This document shows, piece after piece, positions 60,437 to 64,000 of a stretch of 64,000 bases of DNA (positions are counted from its first letter, which is position 1; each line of letters begins with the position of its first letter). The notes under the pieces were generated by a model that did not search any database, was not told where the DNA came from, and worked only from the letters and a program-made list of their open reading frames with translations. Source of the stretch: Anaerosalibacter massiliensis. Its GTDB lineage: Bacteria; Bacillota; Clostridia; Tissierellales; Sporanaerobacteraceae. The translations under genes were made by a program, and so were the position numbers. The stretch spans positions 32,256 through 96,255 of the forward strand of contig CCEZ01000015.1 in the NCBI GenBank assembly GCA_000751555.1. The letters are read 5' to 3'.

Positions 60437-62944
60437 ATGAGAGATATATTATTTCCTTTTCAGGAAACGGCCCTTGCCGAACTACATGATAAAATTAATA
60501 AAGCGCATTTGATGTGGAGCGAACGCGATCCACAGATAATATCCTTTTCCGCCCCTACGGGTTCAGGAAAAACTATCATTATGACAACACTTTTTGAGGA
60601 TATATTATATGGCAGTGCTGACAGCATTGGAGAGCCAGATTCTGTTTTCATTTGGCTATCCGATTCACCGGAGCTTAACGAACAAACAAGGCTGAAGATT
60701 GAAAGTAAATCTGACAAAATTCGTGTTCGTGATCTGGTAACAATAGAATCAACCTTTAACACTGAATATTTCGAGGGTGGTTGCATTTACTTTTTAAATA
60801 CTCAAAAACTCGGTTCTGATAAACTGCTAACAGGGACTTCAGATACACGCCAATATTCCATCTGGGAAACACTTACTAATACTGCTAAGCGCAGTCCTAA
60901 ACAATTTTATGTGGTGATTGATGAAGCGCATAGGGGTACCTATACATCCGTTCAAGCAGAAAACAAGGCACAGTCAATAATGCAAAAATTTATTAAAGGC
61001 AGTAAAGAAGACGGACTTTGTGTCATGCCTTTAGTGATCGGTGTGACAGCGACACCCCAGAGATTTGATAATTTAATTGCCGGAACGACATCAACCGTCC
61101 AGAAAGTCATCGTTCCACCTGAGCAGGTACGTGAGTCCGGTTTGTTGAAAGACAGAATCATCATACACTATCCAGATATTCAATTAACTGCCGATATGAC
61201 AATGTTTAAAGGTGCAGTAGATAATTGGCGCAAAAAATGTGCTCATTGGAAATCCTACTGTGAGCGCGAAGACGAGAAAATGGTGAACCCTATTCTTGTT
61301 ATACAGGTTGAAGATGGCAATGAGCGTGAAGCAACTCATACTGATTTAGGAACTTGTATTGATTTACTAGAAGAAACAATAGGACGCAAATTACAGCCAG
61401 GTGAAGTCGTGCATACATTCAATGACCGTGGCACACTTAAAGTACGTGATGTTGAAATACAACAAATAGAAGCGTCTAGAATAAATGACGAAGAAAATGT
61501 GATGGTTGTATTCTTCAAAATGAATCTCTCTACAGGATGGGATTGTCCACGTGCCGAAACAATGATGTCATTCCGTAGTGCGCAGGATTATACTTATATT
61601 GCTCAATTGTTAGGGCGAGTTATTCGTACACCTTTGGCCAGAAGGATATCATCTGATGCTGAACTTAACAGCGTCAGCTTATTCCTTCCATACTTTGATG
61701 AAGAAACGGTAAAAAATGTTGTTAATGCTTTACGTGACAGTGAAGCAATTATGCCAACAGAAACAGGAACTAACAAAGAGCTTGTAACATTAGGGCGAAA
61801 CTTGGCATATACAGACGTGTTTGATGCAATGGATAACCTCATCACTTACCGGATAGATTCAGTTCGTAAGCAAGCACCATTAAAATTATTAATTCAGATT
61901 TCTCGTGCTCTTACCATGGATGGTATCGACTTAGAAGCTCAAAAGACTATCAAAAACACAGTGTTGTTAAAAATGCATGAGGAAATCACGCGGATCAAAG
62001 AAAGTGGTGATTTTGAAAACCGAGTAGCTGCAATCACTGGCTTTGAGCTTGGCACGTTGACATTTGATTATGGAGACAATGCCTATTCTTTTGATGAGTC
62101 CTCACAGACTATGACAGTATCAGAGTTTGATATTTCTCGTCATTTTGAACAATCGGGAAAATTGTTAGGGGAAGGCTTGCACAAAGAATATTGGATTCGG
62201 AATAGTACCAGGGATCATATTGATGTAAAAGTTGAAATAATCGTTCTTACAAATGATACTAATGCAATGGAAAGAATAAATGATTTCGCAGAGGAAGAAT
62301 TTATTACACTGTATGAAAATAACAAACGCGCCATTGCAAAGCTAAATGAGGCACGAAAGAATGTTTATGAAAGATTAATCAACGCTTCAGCACAACCAAT
62401 TGCAGTGCCATGGGTATTGCCGGATTCAATCGATTTTTATCTGCCAGACGATAGAATAAAGTTTGAACAACATCTCTACTGTGCTGAGGATGGCACATTC
62501 CAAACATCACTAAATAAATGGGAAAGCGGAGTTATTGATGAAGAACTAAAAAATGGCGCTATTTGCTGGTTGCGTAATCTTGATCGTAAAAAATGGTCAC
62601 TCGAAATTCCGTATGAAGTTAACGGCGTTACCACTTCCATGTTCCCAGATTTGGTAGTTGTGAGAGCTGATACAGAAGGTTATGTTTTCGACATTCTTGA
62701 ACCTCATGACCCTAGTCGTAAAGACAATTACCCCAAAGCTGTAGGATTAGCAAAATTTGCTGAGAAACACTGGGATAAATTTGGTAGGATTCAACTTATT
62801 CGACTAAAAAAAGGTGTGGATGGTCGTGACCATTTCTATCGTCTTGATATGGGAAAAACAACGGTTAGAAACAAAGTACGTGGCATTATATCAAATGAGG
62901 AGCTTGACAGAATTTTCGATACAGATGCGGAGAGAGAAGATTAA
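60437..62944 (+). CDS. res: Type III-like restriction helicase-nuclease (Res)
   Basis: 835 aa. SF2 helicase motifs: I SAPTGSGKTIIMTTLF (about 38), II VVIDEAHRGTYTS (about 160), III GVTATPQRFDN, and VI YIAQLLGRVIRTPLARR (about 387-403). The C-terminus carries a nuclease-like region: MFPDLVVVRADTEGYVFDIL then EPHDPSRKDNYPKAVGLAKF (about 735-775). The usual ExK Lys is replaced here by EPH. It should cleave or unwind unmodified DNA together with Mod. Start directly after the mod stop. Confidence 0.9.
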   Translation: MRDILFPFQETALAELHDKINKAHLMWSERDPQIISFSAPTGSGKTIIMTTLFEDILYGSADSIGEPDSVFIWLSDSPELNEQTRLKIESKSDKIRVRDLVTIESTFNTEYFEGGCIYFLNTQKLGSDKLLTGTSDTRQYSIWETLTNTAKRSPKQFYVVIDEAHRGTYTSVQAENKAQSIMQKFIKGSKEDGLCVMPLVIGVTATPQRFDNLIAGTTSTVQKVIVPPEQVRESGLLKDRIIIHYPDIQLTADMTMFKGAVDNWRKKCAHWKSYCEREDEKMVNPILVIQVEDGNEREATHTDLGTCIDLLEETIGRKLQPGEVVHTFNDRGTLKVRDVEIQQIEASRINDEENVMVVFFKMNLSTGWDCPRAETMMSFRSAQDYTYIAQLLGRVIRTPLARRISSDAELNSVSLFLPYFDEETVKNVVNALRDSEAIMPTETGTNKELVTLGRNLAYTDVFDAMDNLITYRIDSVRKQAPLKLLIQISRALTMDGIDLEAQKTIKNTVLLKMHEEITRIKESGDFENRVAAITGFELGTLTFDYGDNAYSFDESSQTMTVSEFDISRHFEQSGKLLGEGLHKEYWIRNSTRDHIDVKVEIIVLTNDTNAMERINDFAEEEFITLYENNKRAIAKLNEARKNVYERLINASAQPIAVPWVLPDSIDFYLPDDRIKFEQHLYCAEDGTFQTSLNKWESGVIDEELKNGAICWLRNLDRKKWSLEIPYEVNGVTTSMFPDLVVVRADTEGYVFDILEPHDPSRKDNYPKAVGLAKFAEKHWDKFGRIQLIRLKKGVDGRDHFYRLDMGKTTVRNKVRGIISNEELDRIFDTDAERED

Positions 62945-62960
62945 ATTCTACATCTATCCT

Positions 62961-63013
62961 GTCAACTCAACCCCTACAAAAATAGGCGTTATCTAACCTG
63001 TCAACTCAACCCT
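62961..63013. repeat. Direct repeats spaced 40 bases apart
   Basis: GTCAACTCAACCC occurs at 62961-62973 and 63001-63013, an exact 13-base match with a start-to-start spacing of 40 bases. It lies right after the res gene, in the gap before rlmD, near the presumed right end of the mobile segment. Confidence 0.7.
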
Positions 63014-63055
63014 ATCACTTTCAGGGCAGTTGATATGTTACCTCAAACAATAAAA

Positions 63056-63130
63056 ATAAGGGTTTCCTGATATGAGAACCTCCGGCAAAGTAGCCTATAG
63101 AAAAGCTCAATGTCTGGAAACCCTTTATTT
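63056..63130. repeat. Inverted repeat between res and rlmD
   Basis: AATAAGGGTTTCC (63056-63068) and GGAAACCCTTTATT (63117-63130) are complements with one extra base, and a 48-base loop. It may act as a terminator for rlmD or mark an element end. Confidence 0.55.
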
Positions 63131-63151
63131 ATATAGGCATTTGCAATCCTT

Positions 63152-64000
63152 CTACTTCTCCACCCTTGACATCAAGACAACACACTCAACGTGTGGCGTT
63201 CTGGGGAACATGTCCATGCATTTTACTTTTTCTACTTTATATCCTTTATCTATAAACTCTTTTAAGTCCCTAACTAATGTTACTGGATTGCAGGATACAT
63301 AGACGAATTTTTCTGGTGAAAAATCTATTATTTTTCCTATTGCCTTAGGATTTATTCCTTCTCTTGGTGGGTCTATAATTATTAAATCAGGCTTTTCTTT
63401 AATGTTTCCTACTTCTTTTAATACGTCACCAGCTATAAACTCCACATTTGAAAGACTATTTAACTCGGCATTTTCTTTTGCCATTTCCACTGCTTCTTCT
63501 ACTATTTCTATTCCTATAACTTTTTCAGCCACAGGTGCCATTATTTGAGCTATAGTTCCTGTTCCTGAGTATAAATCAAATACTACTTTGTCTTCGATAT
63601 CTCCTGCAAAATCTCTGACTATAGAATATAATTTTTCTGCTCCAAAAGTATTAGTTTGGAAAAATGAAAATGGGGAAATTTTAAACTTAAGTCCTAGTAT
63701 TTCTTCTACAATATAGTCTCTACCATATATTAAATCTATCCTATCTACATTTACTGCATCGGCTATATTGTCATTAGTAGTATGAAGAAATCCTATAATT
63801 TCTCCCTTTAATTGTACAATATTTAATCTGTCTAGAAGTTCATTAAAATTTATTTCTCCCTGAGAGGTAGTAACTAAATTTATCAATATCTCTCCAGTAG
63901 ATAGAGCTTTTCTTATAACTAAATGCCTAAGAATGCCTTCATGACGTTTCTTATTATAATAAGACGTATTTTTTTCTTGGAAATAATTAACTACTTCCTT
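63152..64000 (-). CDS. rlmD: 23S rRNA (uracil-C5)-methyltransferase RlmD/RumA, 5' end outside window
   Basis: The frame enters from the right edge (KKRHEGILRHLVIRKALSTG) and continues to the stop at 63152. Motifs: LIYGRDYIVEEILGLKFKIS, then PFSFFQTNTFGAEKLYSIV, FDLYSGTGTIAQIMAPVAEK (SAM binding), IIDPPREGINPKAIGKI, and FVYVSCNPVTLVRDL, containing the catalytic Cys. The end, DMFPRTPHVECVVLMSRVEK, looks like a complete native or restored C-terminus. It methylates U1939 of 23S rRNA (U747/U1939 in Gram-positive RlmCD). It is a known integration target (rum) for serine-recombinase elements. A TTG at 63886 is not the start. Confidence 0.95.
   Translation of the reverse strand, partial: KEVVNYFQEKNTSYYNKKRHEGILRHLVIRKALSTGEILINLVTTSQGEINFNELLDRLNIVQLKGEIIGFLHTTNDNIADAVNVDRIDLIYGRDYIVEEILGLKFKISPFSFFQTNTFGAEKLYSIVRDFAGDIEDKVVFDLYSGTGTIAQIMAPVAEKVIGIEIVEEAVEMAKENAELNSLSNVEFIAGDVLKEVGNIKEKPDLIIIDPPREGINPKAIGKIIDFSPEKFVYVSCNPVTLVRDLKEFIDKGYKVEKVKCMDMFPRTPHVECVVLMSRVEK

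Noticed and set aside
63886..63886. TTG at 63886 as the start of a shorter rlmD.
   Set aside because: The frame continues upstream to the window edge with conserved RlmD sequence (HEGILRHLVIR), so the gene simply extends beyond the window.
1..64000. CRISPR arrays and rRNA genes.
   Set aside because: No regularly spaced short repeats with unique spacers and no rRNA-like conserved segments were seen.

Overview
The window comes from a low-GC, Gram-positive, Clostridia-like chromosome. The evidence is AT-rich codon use, strong GGAGG ribosome-binding sites, TTGACA/TATAAT promoters, U-tract terminators, and phage gene families typical of Clostridia. The only clear housekeeping gene is the 23S rRNA uracil methyltransferase gene rlmD (rumA) at the right edge (63152 to beyond 64000, minus). 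Nearly everything to its left is mobile or accessory DNA. Tail-like rlmD/att debris in the same orientation at about 1.2-1.4 kb and 8.35-8.75 kb suggests that this locus has been a repeated integration target.

Left part, 1-13 kb: a partial gene paired with an MNT-type nucleotidyltransferase; an eroded rhuM; an rlmD-tail remnant; a two-gene accessory (probably defence) locus made of a 1078-aa nuclease-like/helical-repeat protein and a HEPN-like gene interrupted by two in-frame stops; a deleted serine recombinase; then small genes (CxxC protein, P-loop kinase, broken GrpB, HD hydrolase, DUF3626, GNAT acetyltransferase, TetR). The TetR gene has a consensus promoter and a perfect palindromic operator.

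Prophage, about 13-54.6 kb, almost all minus strand, so the gene order reads from right to left: early genes (sigma-like factor, DUF2800, DUF2815, DNA polymerase, antirepressor, VapE primase-helicase, VRR-NUC, SNF2 helicase, late regulator), HNH nuclease, probable cos region and small terminase. Next comes a metabolic/modification cassette (MetK, ParB-methyltransferase, DUF4314, amidoligase, gamma-glutamylcyclotransferase, DUF5049), then the large terminase, portal, ClpP protease, HK97 capsid, connectors and tail genes. The tail genes include a tail assembly chaperone with a canonical A AAA AAC -1 frameshift site and a tail-associated GH18 protein. Holin, SPOR-amidase and three serine-recombinase genes follow. 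An IS91-like element (plus strand) sits just upstream of terL, and a moron-like gene with its own promoter and terminator lies between terL and portal.

Right part, 54.7-62.9 kb, plus strand: a small Cro/CI-type regulator is followed by a tightly packed five-gene operon. It encodes an ABC-three-component system (CTD protein with an HNH-like zinc fold lacking the usual histidines, middle component, DUF2326 SMC-like ATPase) joined to a type III-like methyltransferase (Mod) and helicase-nuclease (Res). It diverges from the prophage early operon at the position where a phage immunity repressor is usually found, and it abuts rlmD. This composite defence operon is the most interesting system in the window. 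The HEPN/nuclease pair on the left and the amidoligase cassette are the next most interesting.
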